The notes beneath the pieces were generated by a model. That model saw nothing but the letters and a program-made list of their open reading frames with translations, did no database searches and was not told the DNA's origin. From the NCBI GenBank assembly GCA_025453675.1, contig JALOPW010000006.1, forward strand, positions 1-62,832: DNA of 62,832 bases, written 5' to 3'. Positions 46,440 to 55,507 of the stretch are shown here, piece by piece. This DNA comes from Methanolinea sp. Lineage in GTDB: Archaea; Halobacteriota; Methanomicrobia; Methanomicrobiales; Methanospirillaceae. Both the position numbers and the translations under genes were made by a program. How positions within the stretch are numbered: position 1 is the stretch's first letter; the number at the start of each line of letters is the position of its first letter.

Positions 46440-47630
46440 ATGACTTCGCGTTCATTCTTCTTCCTCTGCGGGGAGGTTCCACCCGAACGGGCACACTGGA
46501 TCAGGGATGCGGCATCTCCCTTATCCGGGCAGGCAACGACTGGACCTGATCCCCCCTTCACTCTCTATCTCACCGGAGAAGCCCTGGTGAGCCTCGCGGA
46601 CAGTCGGAGTGAGGAATACTGGCATTCAATAATGTATGAGACCGGAATGCGGGTAATCGTAGACAGTGACGAGCTCAGACTCCACGGGCTGCTCGGCACC
46701 ATCAAGGAGAAATACCCGGGGATTCTCACCCCCGGTGATGTGAATGCCGGAGAGGAGTTGACATTCTGGCATTCCCTGGTGGCATACCTCAAAGGAGAGA
46801 ACAAGGCCTGCGACAGAGCGGCCTTCCTCCTCTGCGAGGGGCCATATATGAGCCGAACCTCTGTGTATATGCTGCGGTTCCTGAAAATCATAGTGGAATT
46901 AGGAGGCCAGCCGGAACTGTATGCCTATCTCGACGGGGTTCATGCGGCTCATCTGGACCAGCACCCTTCCGAATTCGAGAATATCGGCGAGGGAGTGTCT
47001 GTCCTGGCCACGGTCACCGGGGAGGATGAGGGAGAGGGGTGGTTTGGGGCATGTTCACGGTGCGCCACCGCCCGCGGGTATTTCGTAAAGGATCAGGATA
47101 CGGGTGCCTGCAGGCCCTCTTCCTGTATTCCCGCCGTCACCATCAGGCCACTGAAGGAGATCCTGGAGAGATTTGCGGGATCTCATCCCATCCTCGCTCA
47201 ATGTTCCGGCGGTACGTTCCCGTCCCGGCCGGGGCAGGAGACGTTCCCCCCTGGTCTCAACATTCTGATCACCTACAGCCCCTATGTATCAGAATGGACC
47301 TTTGGAGGGCTCTCCCTGGCAGTCGCAGCTGCCATGGGAGGGTTAAAGACCCGTGTGCTCTTCATTGAGCAGGGTGTGTATGCATTGTGCGGAGACCATA
47401 CCGTCCTCCCGGAGGATCGCGTCTTCAACGTACAGGAGATGGTCGAGGCGACCATGGATATCCCCCTGCTGCACTACGCTGTCTATTCCCCTTCACTTGA
47501 GGAGAGAGGCCTGGAGCTCACGGGGACCTTTTCCGGGATGGAGAGAGTTGATGCGGAGGGGATTGGTCAATTCCTCTTCAGTGAACAGGGGGAGGACACA
47601 CTTCACCTGTCCAGGATAATATTTTTCTGA
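46440..47630 (+). CDS. three-part DsrE/DsrF/DsrH-like (TusBCD-like) fusion
   Basis: The 396-residue cytoplasmic protein seems to be three DsrE-type domains in one chain. The N-terminal part (about 35-105: FTLYLTGEALVSLADS, YETGMRVIVDSDELRLHGL) is DsrE-like but divergent. The middle (about 125-250) is TusD/DsrE-like, with the candidate sulfur-carrying Cys pair CSRCATARGY (205-214) and further Cys at 224 and 229. The C-terminal part (about 273-396: LNILITYSPYVSEWTFGGLS, VLFIEQGVYALC) is TusC/DsrF-like. In bacteria these domains relay persulfide sulfur. Its neighbours, a putative sulfur channel and a TusA-like protein, support a sulfur relay. The family of the first domain is the least certain. 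Confidence 0.75.
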   Translation: MTSRSFFFLCGEVPPERAHWIRDAASPLSGQATTGPDPPFTLYLTGEALVSLADSRSEEYWHSIMYETGMRVIVDSDELRLHGLLGTIKEKYPGILTPGDVNAGEELTFWHSLVAYLKGENKACDRAAFLLCEGPYMSRTSVYMLRFLKIIVELGGQPELYAYLDGVHAAHLDQHPSEFENIGEGVSVLATVTGEDEGEGWFGACSRCATARGYFVKDQDTGACRPSSCIPAVTIRPLKEILERFAGSHPILAQCSGGTFPSRPGQETFPPGLNILITYSPYVSEWTFGGLSLAVAAAMGGLKTRVLFIEQGVYALCGDHTVLPEDRVFNVQEMVEATMDIPLLHYAVYSPSLEERGLELTGTFSGMERVDAEGIGQFLFSEQGEDTLHLSRIIFF

Positions 47631-47651
47631 CATGAACAGGAGAGAACACAC

Positions 47652-47873
47652 ATGAGTACCAAAGGAATTGCGGATTTCACTGACCTGACCTGTACCAACC
47701 TGATGATCAAGCTCAAGATTCTGCTGAAGAAGCAGGTCGATAGTGAACCACTTGAGTTCTATGCCACACGGGAGCAGGTGGACAACACCTGCTCCCAGTT
47801 TACCCATCAGCAGTACGAAGTGAACTGGGACCAATCGGGCGAGAACCAGTACCTGGTGAGTATGAAGAGATAA
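47652..47873 (+). CDS. TusA/SirA-like protein with altered active site
   Basis: The 73-residue protein has the TusA length and pattern. DFTDLTCTNLMIKLKILLKK aligns with the TusA helix that normally reads CPxP; here it is CTNL, so the Cys (residue 14) is kept and both prolines are lost. QYEVNWDQSGENQYLVSMK is the final beta hairpin. It would accept or pass on sulfur as a persulfide. It is the last gene of the operon, 21 nt after the DsrE-type fusion. Confidence 0.72.
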   Translation: MSTKGIADFTDLTCTNLMIKLKILLKKQVDSEPLEFYATREQVDNTCSQFTHQQYEVNWDQSGENQYLVSMKR

Positions 47874-48016
47874 TGGGTGAATCTCAACACTCGGGATTTA
47901 TTGAGGTATACCTTTGAACTTCCTCACTAACGGGTGATTTCTTGTTTTTCATCGGCCAGGGAAATCCCATGATACTACCAAATAATTCATGAACGTGGAG
48001 AAGGATAGGTTCCTTC

Positions 48017-51000
48017 ATGGAACCCGATCGTCCCTACTCTGTCCTGTATGTGGACGATGATCAGGATCTCCTGTACCTGGGAAAGACATTCCTGGAGAGG
48101 ACAGGGAAATTTTCTGTCGATACCATTGATTCTGCACAGTGTGCCCTGGAGATGATTGAGCATACTCCCTTTGATGCGGTCATCTCTGATTACCAGATGC
48201 CATCCATGAACGGGATCGAATTTCTCAAGACCCTTCGTTCCAGGAAAAGCGAGGTTCCCTTCATTATCTTCACCGGGAAGGGCCGGGAAGAGGTGGTCAT
48301 TGATGCCCTCAATGCCGGTGCAGATTTCTACCTCCAGAAGGGAGGGGATCCAAAAGTACAGTTTGCGGAACTCGCCCACAAGGTCAGCCAGGCAGTACAA
48401 AAGCGATGGGTGGAACAGTCGCTTATCCAATCAAAGAAACGTCTTGCTGACATCATTGACTTTCTTCCTGATGCGACCTTTGCCATTGATACTTCGGGTG
48501 CTGTGATCGCGTGGAATCGGGCGATGGAGGAGATGACTGGAACTGGAGCCGCCGCTGTACTGGGGAAGGACAAGTATCAATATAGCAAGGTGTTTTACGG
48601 GGAACCCCGCCCCATGCTCATCGATCTTGTCCTCTCCCCCGATGAATATTATGAACAGGAAAAATACCTCTATACTCGCCGGGATTCAACGACACTGACC
48701 GCGGAAACCGTCCTTCACAGGGAAAAAGGGAAGACCTCTCATTACTGGGGAAAGGCAAGCTGTCTCTACGATGAGAACGGACAGATATCGGGAGCAATCG
48801 AGTCTATCCGGGATATCACGGAGCGGGTAGCTGCAGAAAACGACCTTAAAGAGAAGACCCGCGAACTCGATCTCTTCTTCCAGAACGCGATCGACCTGCT
48901 CTGCATCGCAGATACCGGAGGATACTTCCGGAAGCTGAACCCTGAGTGGGAGCGGACACTCGGGTACACGCTGGATGAGCTGGAAGGGAACTCATTCCTC
49001 GACTTCGTGCACCCCGATGACCATACTTCCACAATGAGAGCAGTGGAACAGCTTGCCAGGGGAGAGGCCATACCCAACTTCGTGAACCGTTACAGGGCAA
49101 AGGATGGAACATATCGATGGATAGAATGGCGATCCTTCCCCCATGGAGATATTATCTATGCTATTGCCAGGGATATCACTCATCGTCTCCATTCAGAAAA
49201 TGCCCTGAGGGAGAGTGAGGAGAAATACCGTACGCTGGTGGAGGAGATCAGGGACGGGTTCTTCATAGTCGACACCCAGGGAGTGGTAACCTATGCCAAC
49301 CGGAGAGTTGCCGAGATGTTTGGTGTTCAATCTGCTGAAGAGATCACGGGCACTCATTTCTCACTGTATTTTCCCCCTCCAGAGAAGGAGATGGTCCTTG
49401 CCCTCCTTACCGAGTTCCTGAAGAACGGGGATATTCCAGATATGCCGTTGGAGATCGAAGCTCTCAGGAAAGATGGAAGTCGATTCCTGCTTGAGATGAA
49501 AGCGTTTCCGATAACAGAGGGTCTTCGCGTAACAGGTATACGGGGTGTGATAAGGGATATTACAGCACGAAAAGAGGCAAATGAGCAACTACGCATCCTG
49601 GCCCAGCTTGTGGATATCGCCCCGGCGTCGATCACCATCCATGACTTTGAGGGAAATTTCCTGTATGCCAACCAGAAAACGTTCGATCTCCACGGTTATA
49701 CCAGGGAGGAGTTCTTCTCCCTGAACCTGCATCATCTGGATGCACCCGAAAGTGAAGCACTGATACAATCCCGGATCCAGAGTCTCATGAAGACGGGAGA
49801 AGGGGATTTCGACGTTCGGCACTTCAAAAAAGACGGAACACTGATCCCCCTCCATGTGATGAGCAGTCTTACCAAATGGCATGGGAAGATGGTCCTGATG
49901 AGCATTGCAACGGACCTGACCGAGCGTTTACTTGCTGAGCAGGAACGCAGGGAGAGCGAAGAGAAGTACCGCCGCATCGTGGATACCGCCCACGAGGGCA
50001 TCTGGGCAATGGATGAGAACTTCATCACCTCGTATGTGAATACCCCCCTGGCAGAGACCCTCGGGTATACCCCGGATGAGATGATCGGCCGGTCTATCGA
50101 ATCTTTCATGGCAAAAGAAGAGAAGGCTGACAACCGGGTACAACTGCTGGAGCGCATGAAGGGTCGGCCGGGAAGTTACGAGCGAACATTCCTCCACAGG
50201 GACGGCTCCATCCGGATCATGAATGTCTCCGCCACCCCTATTGTGGATGCCGAAGGGGTATTCAGGGGTTCCTTTGCCATGCTCACTGACATCACCGAGG
50301 AGAGACGGGTGGAAAAAGAATTCCGAAAGGAGCATGACGAACTGATCGCCTCCTACGAACAGCTCGCTGCCACGGAAGAGGAACTACGCCAGATGCTGGA
50401 CGACCTCCGGGATCACCAGGAAGCCCTCGCCGAGAGCGAAGAGCGCTACCGCAGGCTGATGGCCACAACGTTCGATGCCATGGCCATCCACCGAGAGGGG
50501 AAGATAATCTTCGTGAATGAGGTGGCTGCCCGGCTCATGGGGGCTTCGAACCGTGCGGAGATCGAGGGAAAGGATACTCTTGACCTGGTGCACCCTGACT
50601 CAAGAAACGAGGTAGTGGAACGCATCGCCAGGATGACAAGTGACCCTGACGGGGTCATGCCTCCGATTGAAGAGAAGTTCATCCGGCTTGACGGACAGGT
50701 GATCGATGCGGAAGTCATCGCGACCAGTGTCATTGAGAAGGGTGAGCGGGCGTTCCTCGTGATATTCCGGGATATCTCCGAGCGAAAACGTGTCCAGGAG
50801 GCGCTTGTTCAGGCTAACCGCAAGCTCAACCTCCTCAACAGCATCACCCGCCATGATATCAGGAACAAGATGTCCGTTCTTGCCGGCCACATTACGCTCG
50901 CGAAGAGCATTACACAGGATGACTGCCTGGTTCGATGCATGGACCGGCAGATGAGTGCGGTCGGGGCTGTCCAGCAAATCCTTGAGTTCACCCGGGATTA

Positions 51001-51442
51001 CCAGGATCTGGGCCTCAAGGAGCCTCAGTGGCATTCCTTTGAAGGTACCTTTGCCCGGGTCAGAGGCCAGGTTGATACAGGGCAGGTCGATCTCAAGGTA
51101 GATAAGTGCCAGTTCGAGGTCTTTGCCGATCCTCTCCTGGAGAAGGTCTTTTACACCATCCTTGACAATGCCATCAGGTATGGGGAACACCTCACCAGGA
51201 TTCTCGTCGGATGCACGGAGAGGGGGGATGAACTGGTCGTTTCGTTCGAAGACGACGGCGTGGGGATTCCGGACCAGGAGAAAGAAAAGATTTTTGAGAA
51301 GGGATATGGAAAAGGGACAGGTCTTGGGCTCTTTCTTGCCCGGGAGATACTCTCAATCACCGGCATGGCAATCAGGGAGACGGGGACGTCCGGGGAAGGT
51401 GCAAGGTTCGAGATCACCATTCCGAAGGGGATGTGGCGATAG
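48017..51442 (+). CDS. hybrid histidine kinase: receiver plus six PAS domains
   Basis: The 1141-residue cytoplasmic protein begins with a receiver domain (about 7-125) with DDD and phosphoacceptor Asp58 in AVISDYQMPSMNG. Six PAS domains follow, starting near LADIIDFLPDATFAIDTSG, LDLFFQNAIDLLCIADTGG, YRTLVEEIRDGFFIVDTQG, LVDIAPASITIHDFEG, YRRIVDTAHEGIWAMDENF and YRRLMATTFDAMAIHREG. The H-box is NSITRHDIRNKM, and the HATPase domain has ILDNAIRYGEH, FEDDGVGIP and GTGLGLFLAREILSITG. With no membrane segment it must sense an internal signal. The receiver at the N-terminus suggests it is driven by another kinase. Confidence 0.93.
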   Translation: MEPDRPYSVLYVDDDQDLLYLGKTFLERTGKFSVDTIDSAQCALEMIEHTPFDAVISDYQMPSMNGIEFLKTLRSRKSEVPFIIFTGKGREEVVIDALNAGADFYLQKGGDPKVQFAELAHKVSQAVQKRWVEQSLIQSKKRLADIIDFLPDATFAIDTSGAVIAWNRAMEEMTGTGAAAVLGKDKYQYSKVFYGEPRPMLIDLVLSPDEYYEQEKYLYTRRDSTTLTAETVLHREKGKTSHYWGKASCLYDENGQISGAIESIRDITERVAAENDLKEKTRELDLFFQNAIDLLCIADTGGYFRKLNPEWERTLGYTLDELEGNSFLDFVHPDDHTSTMRAVEQLARGEAIPNFVNRYRAKDGTYRWIEWRSFPHGDIIYAIARDITHRLHSENALRESEEKYRTLVEEIRDGFFIVDTQGVVTYANRRVAEMFGVQSAEEITGTHFSLYFPPPEKEMVLALLTEFLKNGDIPDMPLEIEALRKDGSRFLLEMKAFPITEGLRVTGIRGVIRDITARKEANEQLRILAQLVDIAPASITIHDFEGNFLYANQKTFDLHGYTREEFFSLNLHHLDAPESEALIQSRIQSLMKTGEGDFDVRHFKKDGTLIPLHVMSSLTKWHGKMVLMSIATDLTERLLAEQERRESEEKYRRIVDTAHEGIWAMDENFITSYVNTPLAETLGYTPDEMIGRSIESFMAKEEKADNRVQLLERMKGRPGSYERTFLHRDGSIRIMNVSATPIVDAEGVFRGSFAMLTDITEERRVEKEFRKEHDELIASYEQLAATEEELRQMLDDLRDHQEALAESEERYRRLMATTFDAMAIHREGKIIFVNEVAARLMGASNRAEIEGKDTLDLVHPDSRNEVVERIARMTSDPDGVMPPIEEKFIRLDGQVIDAEVIATSVIEKGERAFLVIFRDISERKRVQEALVQANRKLNLLNSITRHDIRNKMSVLAGHITLAKSITQDDCLVRCMDRQMSAVGAVQQILEFTRDYQDLGLKEPQWHSFEGTFARVRGQVDTGQVDLKVDKCQFEVFADPLLEKVFYTILDNAIRYGEHLTRILVGCTERGDELVVSFEDDGVGIPDQEKEKIFEKGYGKGTGLGLFLAREILSITGMAIRETGTSGEGARFEITIPKGMWR

Positions 51443-51627
51443 GAGACCGCCACCTGGTATGGAAATTTTTGGAGACTATCGAGAGAGGAATGAGGAATGT
51501 GGTTCTCCAGGAGAGACGTCCTTTCATGGTGCACATTCGCGCCTTTGTATTCATCAAAGCGACCCGTTGAGGCACTCGTCAACGCAGGGTCCCCGGGGTC
51601 TCCCGATAACTGGGAGTAAGCGGGCGG

Positions 51628-52926
51628 TTATTGTGTTCTCTCCTCCCTTCCTCCCCCCTCGCTCTCCCTCTTGAAATAATTGGTGAAGAAGACCGCCGCG
51701 ATTGCGGCGAGGACTATGCAGAAGGTCTTATCAATGACTTCCACTACCAGGTTGACCAGCAGATGGGCCACCCAGGAATTTCCGGAGAGATTCTGTACGA
51801 GCCGGAAAAAATCAAGTATACCCTCATAAGAGGGCAGGCCTAGGGCGATTGTGAGTGAGAAGGTAAAAAGGGCGTTGACTAGACCTGTAAGGGCCCCGGC
51901 AGCAATGAGGTTGCCCGGTCTCCTCACATCCACCCATCCCCTCCTCCAGAATATATAGGTCAGGGCGGCCACGAGCACGCTGCTCCCCGCGAACATCAAC
52001 GAAGTTGGCTCCCATATGGTAAAGGCCATCAGAAGATTGTAGAGAACACCGGCCAGGGCTCCCACCGGGAACCCGGACATGATCACCGCAAATGAGGTCC
52101 CCCATGTATCTAAAAAGAGGGGAACCCCAAAGACCACCATCACCATGGAAGACGCCATGTTCAGCATCACCGCGATAGCCAGGATGGTGAGAGGACCCCC
52201 CGATGAGAGGAAGGGGACACGAAACCTCATGATCGGCCCTGTCCCCTCCTCTCTCCACTCTCCACGGGGTTTCGAGTACTTTGCAGAATAGTGGGCATTC
52301 ACCAGGAACCCGATCAGGACAGCCATGTACATGACCCCAATGAGAAGCTCGATTGTCACCAGGGATCGGGCAATGGGGGCTACCGCAGTGATATCCCCGA
52401 ACCCTGAGGTAGAAAGGGCTACAAAGGAGAAGTAGATGAGTGATTCGGGGTCATGGATCCCGGAACTGAAGTGAAATGAATGTGGGACAAGTATCTCCAG
52501 AATGAGGTACAGAAGCCCGAATGCCAGCCCGATCATCATATAGATTATCACTGCCCGGAAGAGCTCGACAAGGGTCACCTCACGGGCTTTGACGACCCGC
52601 CTGAGCACGACCGAGAGGATATACACCAGGAATACGATCAGGGAGATGACGAGCGCGATCCATATCTCCATTGAGGGGACCACCATGTATGTCCAGGAGC
52701 AGAGAAGGGTGGGTATACAGAGAAGGAACCCCACAGCGACCTGGGTGGGCCGATCACTCACAGAGTAGAGTGCCGAGAGAAGGAGTCCGGTGATCAATAA
52801 TACCAGGATGAGTACGCCGAGCCGGGATTCATCAAGGTAGGGGATGGCAAGTATGATGGCAATCAGCCAGAGGAGGGTAAATAAGTCCCGGTTACGCTGG
52901 AGAAGTGTTCTCAGCTCGTGAAACAT
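51628..52926 (-). CDS. K+-channel-like pore fused to an ECF-S-like membrane domain
   Basis: A membrane protein of 432 residues from ATG 52926. Residues about 15-145 have several helices. Then comes a two-helix pore (about 125-215) with IYFSFVALSTSGFGDITAV, where the selectivity filter reads TSGFGD instead of TVGYGD. Residues about 245-425 have six more helices: MLNMASSMVMVVFGVPLFLD, TWGTSFAVIMSGFPVGALAG and VNLVVEVIDKTFCIVL. That block resembles the substrate-binding S component of ECF vitamin transporters and similar sensor regions of bacterial kinases. The start could be ATG 52959, but only ATG 52926 has GGTGG at a suitable distance. Confidence 0.78.
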   Translation of the reverse strand: MFHELRTLLQRNRDLFTLLWLIAIILAIPYLDESRLGVLILVLLITGLLLSALYSVSDRPTQVAVGFLLCIPTLLCSWTYMVVPSMEIWIALVISLIVFLVYILSVVLRRVVKAREVTLVELFRAVIIYMMIGLAFGLLYLILEILVPHSFHFSSGIHDPESLIYFSFVALSTSGFGDITAVAPIARSLVTIELLIGVMYMAVLIGFLVNAHYSAKYSKPRGEWREEGTGPIMRFRVPFLSSGGPLTILAIAVMLNMASSMVMVVFGVPLFLDTWGTSFAVIMSGFPVGALAGVLYNLLMAFTIWEPTSLMFAGSSVLVAALTYIFWRRGWVDVRRPGNLIAAGALTGLVNALFTFSLTIALGLPSYEGILDFFRLVQNLSGNSWVAHLLVNLVVEVIDKTFCIVLAAIAAVFFTNYFKRESEGGGREERTQ

Positions 52927-53017
52927 GGGAAAGATGCCACCCGGGTGCGCCCCCGTCATGCTGGGCAGTGCGTATACGGTGTGATGTCAACGATGATGAT
53001 ATTAGTGTTTTTCCCTT

Positions 53018-53041
53018 GAGAACCGGCTTTCAGCCGGTCTA
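53018..53041. other. short dyad of unknown role
   Basis: ACCGGC and GCCGGT flank a TTTCA loop upstream of the channel gene, in the 53-nt to 120-nt region before its start. It could be a protein-binding site or part of a leader hairpin. Confidence 0.35.
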
Positions 53042-53133
53042 AACGTATACCAGGGGATCCGCTGCATCCTCCAGGCATCCTCCCAAGATGAGAACACAGT
53101 CGGTTGCATGGGTGAAAGGGTGAATGAATGTTG

Positions 53134-53751
53134 TCATTGACCTTTCCGTTCCTCGGCACAGGGGATGCAGAGGAGTGTTCCACCTACCCGCCGTGTCTTT
53201 GCATCCGCCACCGACTCCCCGCAATGGTCGCAGGTGACAGAGGTGAATATGCGGGCCTTCGGAGGGCTTTTCATATTGACTTCCCGGATCGTCAGTATAT
53301 CACTGGCCGGCGCATTGAGAATACGCCCGATGTTCTTCTGCTTCAGTTCCTCGAAACGCTTCTCCTCGGCAGGCGTGGCCTGGCCGGAGAACACCTTTTC
53401 CCGTAAGGTGTCAAATTCCTCGCAGTCAGGCTCCTCCCGCCGGGGGAAGGTGATGCGCACTGCTCTGCCATTCTTCCTGTTGAGGAAAGAAAAAACGTGC
53501 TTTCCGTAGTCATTGATGACCAGGTTGCCTTTCCCCGCAGTCGTCCCGGCCACCACCTGGATAGCATCCACTCCGCAGGCATCGGTCTCGCAGATGGCCA
53601 CCAGTTCCTCGTCCTCTGGCCTCTCAACACCCAGGGCCTCCATGGCGGCGATAGCAGCCCTGAATCCAAGGGCCAGCCCGGGGCAGGAGTGGCCATGGAA
53701 GCTGATGCAGTCGGAGAATGTTCTTTTCTCTGTTGCCGGATGAGCATTCAT
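53134..53751 (-). CDS. fmdE: FmdE-family protein (formylmethanofuran dehydrogenase subunit E-like)
   Basis: The protein is about 205 residues from ATG 53751. CISFHGHSCPGLALGFRAAI (about 15-34) is the FmdE hallmark, with Cys and His residues that bind metal. CETDACGVDAIQVVAGTTAG and KGNLVINDYGK follow. The C-terminal CDHCGESVADAKTRRVGGTL followed by CIPCAEE is a zinc ribbon. Homologues accompany formylmethanofuran dehydrogenase in methanogens, but FmdE is often found alone and its exact task is not proven. Confidence 0.9.
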   Translation of the reverse strand: MNAHPATEKRTFSDCISFHGHSCPGLALGFRAAIAAMEALGVERPEDEELVAICETDACGVDAIQVVAGTTAGKGNLVINDYGKHVFSFLNRKNGRAVRITFPRREEPDCEEFDTLREKVFSGQATPAEEKRFEELKQKNIGRILNAPASDILTIREVNMKSPPKARIFTSVTCDHCGESVADAKTRRVGGTLLCIPCAEERKGQ

Positions 53752-53876
53752 TCCAATCTCACTTCCTATATTGTGCGGGGAAGTATGAGAACGCAATGGA
53801 TCTCCCAGCGAATGATTCCCTTTCGGGGGAGTTCTGAAGTCTGAATCTCCAGGAACTCTTTCCAATCAGAGAGCAT

Positions 53877-54095
53877 TCAGGGGGGAGCAATTCCGGTTCC
53901 TTCATTATCCTGCCCCTCCTCTGGCACGAGGATCCAGGCTGCGATGTATACGATCACCCCAATTCCAACCGAGAGGAGGGTGAGGACCACCCACAGGATC
54001 CGGATGATGACGGGATCGATCTCAAAATACTTCCCGATACCTCCGCACACACCACCGAGCAGTTTCCCTTCCTTCATCCGCAAGAGCCTTTTCAT
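53877..54095 (-). CDS. PspC-domain membrane protein
   Basis: The 72-residue protein has KEGKLLGGVCGGIGKYFEID, the PspC signature. A hydrophobic helix follows (IIRILWVVLTLLSVGIGVIV). PspC-like proteins act in membrane-stress responses in bacteria; in archaea the role is unproven. ATG 54095 is chosen; TTG 54101 adds two residues. Confidence 0.85.
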   Translation of the reverse strand: MKRLLRMKEGKLLGGVCGGIGKYFEIDPVIIRILWVVLTLLSVGIGVIVYIAAWILVPEEGQDNEGTGIAPP

Positions 54096-54177
54096 TGACA
54101 ATACACCGCTTCCCTGACGGAAAAATGTTCCTCCCGTCCCAAACCTGCATATCCCCGAAAGGAGAAGGTACCTGTAG

Positions 54178-54660
54178 ATGTCCTATTTCTGCCAGCAGTG
54201 CGGGGAATGCTGCAGCGTGATGGGGCAGGTCTTTGCCATCATCCAACAACTGGACCCGTTCCGGTTCCGCCTGCGAAACCAGTATACAGGGGATACCCGG
54301 GAGGTGGAGGTAGCCATCTCAATGCGACAGCTCTTTACGGAGTCTGCAATCCCCGCCTCCTGGCAGGACCCCTGCCCTTTCCTCCGCCTGGACGCTTCCC
54401 TGGGGTTGGCATTCTGCACAGTGCACCAGACCCGGCCGGAGGTGTGCCGGGAATACCAGTGCTGGCGTATCCTTGTCCTGGATTGCGAGGGGAGAAGGGT
54501 GGCACGGGTCATGGACCAGCGCTACCTCTGCCTTGAGGACGAGCGTCTCAGGGAACCATGGGAAGAATTCCGCGAGAACCTGGATTCTCTTTGCACGCAT
54601 GAATGGGATAATGAGGTAATCCGGTTCTTCAGGGAACGGGGATATACCGTGCGGGTTTGA
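54178..54660 (+). CDS. YkgJ-type CxxCxxCC cysteine-cluster protein
   Basis: The 160-residue protein begins MSYFCQQCGECCSVMGQVFA, with the family motif at residues 5-12. CPFLRLDASLGLAFCTVHQT and RPEVCREYQCWR complete the metal-binding set. The C-terminus (EFRENLDSLCTHEWDNEVIR) is charged. Its relative is at 24747-25145, but the two are clearly diverged. A metal-binding role is likely; no reaction is known. Confidence 0.85.
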   Translation: MSYFCQQCGECCSVMGQVFAIIQQLDPFRFRLRNQYTGDTREVEVAISMRQLFTESAIPASWQDPCPFLRLDASLGLAFCTVHQTRPEVCREYQCWRILVLDCEGRRVARVMDQRYLCLEDERLREPWEEFRENLDSLCTHEWDNEVIRFFRERGYTVRV

Positions 54661-54925
54661 CCGGGGTGTTGGCTCCAGGTCAGGGAGTCCCCGGGCATAC
54701 CATTGTGCCTGCCTCTCCCACGATCGAAAGAGAGATGTCCGGAAAGGGATCGGGAAGTATTTTATTCATTTTCCCTTCTTTCTTATCCCCCGGCTGGCTT
54801 TCCCCTGTGCCAGTGTCTTTATGTACAATTACTGACGAGATGTGATCAGAGAACAGGAGCGTGTCATCCCATTGGAGGAGAATGACCTTTCACCAGACCT
54901 GAACGAAGATCAAAAGGATAGTTGC

Positions 54926-55405
54926 ATGGGCATCAAATCACGCAAAAGTGCCCTGGTCGGTCCCGGGAGCAAATTAGTCTTCCTCCTTGCAGTCCTCGGA
55001 TCAGCGCTCCTCGCCATCACGTTATTTATTTATGGCTTTCTTATCACCATTTTCAGCATTACGCACTCCGCCACCCATTTCTCCCCTGATATTAATGCCA
55101 TGAAGGAGGTAATGGCCTTCTCGATCGAGATCATCGACCTGTTTCTTGTGGCCACTGTCTTCTACATCATCGCCCTGGGTTTCTACGAGCTCTTCATTGC
55201 GAAGGCACCCCTTCCTGGCTGGCTGAAGATATGCGACCTCGACGATCTCAAGGACAAGCTCCTAGGCCTTGTCGTGATCGCCCTCGCAGTCCTCTTCCTC
55301 GGGGAGGCACTGACCTGGACTGGGAATACCGATATCATGGCGTATGGCGTTGGCACTGCCGCGACCATCATCGCCATCTCCCTGTACTTCTGGGCAAAGC
55401 ATTGA
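54926..55405 (+). CDS. UPF0114 family membrane protein (YqhA-like)
   Basis: The 159-residue protein has four hydrophobic segments: KLVFLLAVLGSALLAITLFI, IDLFLVATVFYIIALGFYEL, LLGLVVIALAVLFLGEAL and a final helix. SRKSALVGPGSK and the KICDLDDLKDKLL loop match the family. The function is unknown. ATG 54926 has AAAGGA upstream; GTG 54842 would add 28 residues of poor similarity. Confidence 0.85.
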   Translation: MGIKSRKSALVGPGSKLVFLLAVLGSALLAITLFIYGFLITIFSITHSATHFSPDINAMKEVMAFSIEIIDLFLVATVFYIIALGFYELFIAKAPLPGWLKICDLDDLKDKLLGLVVIALAVLFLGEALTWTGNTDIMAYGVGTAATIIAISLYFWAKH

Positions 55406-55507
55406 TCCCTGGTGTTGCCCCTCCCCGATGAGGGGGAGCGTCACACCCCCGCGAGGGGGTCTGGTTCAGGCCGATCCCACCTTTCCCTCATCCGGATTCC
55501 GGGGACC

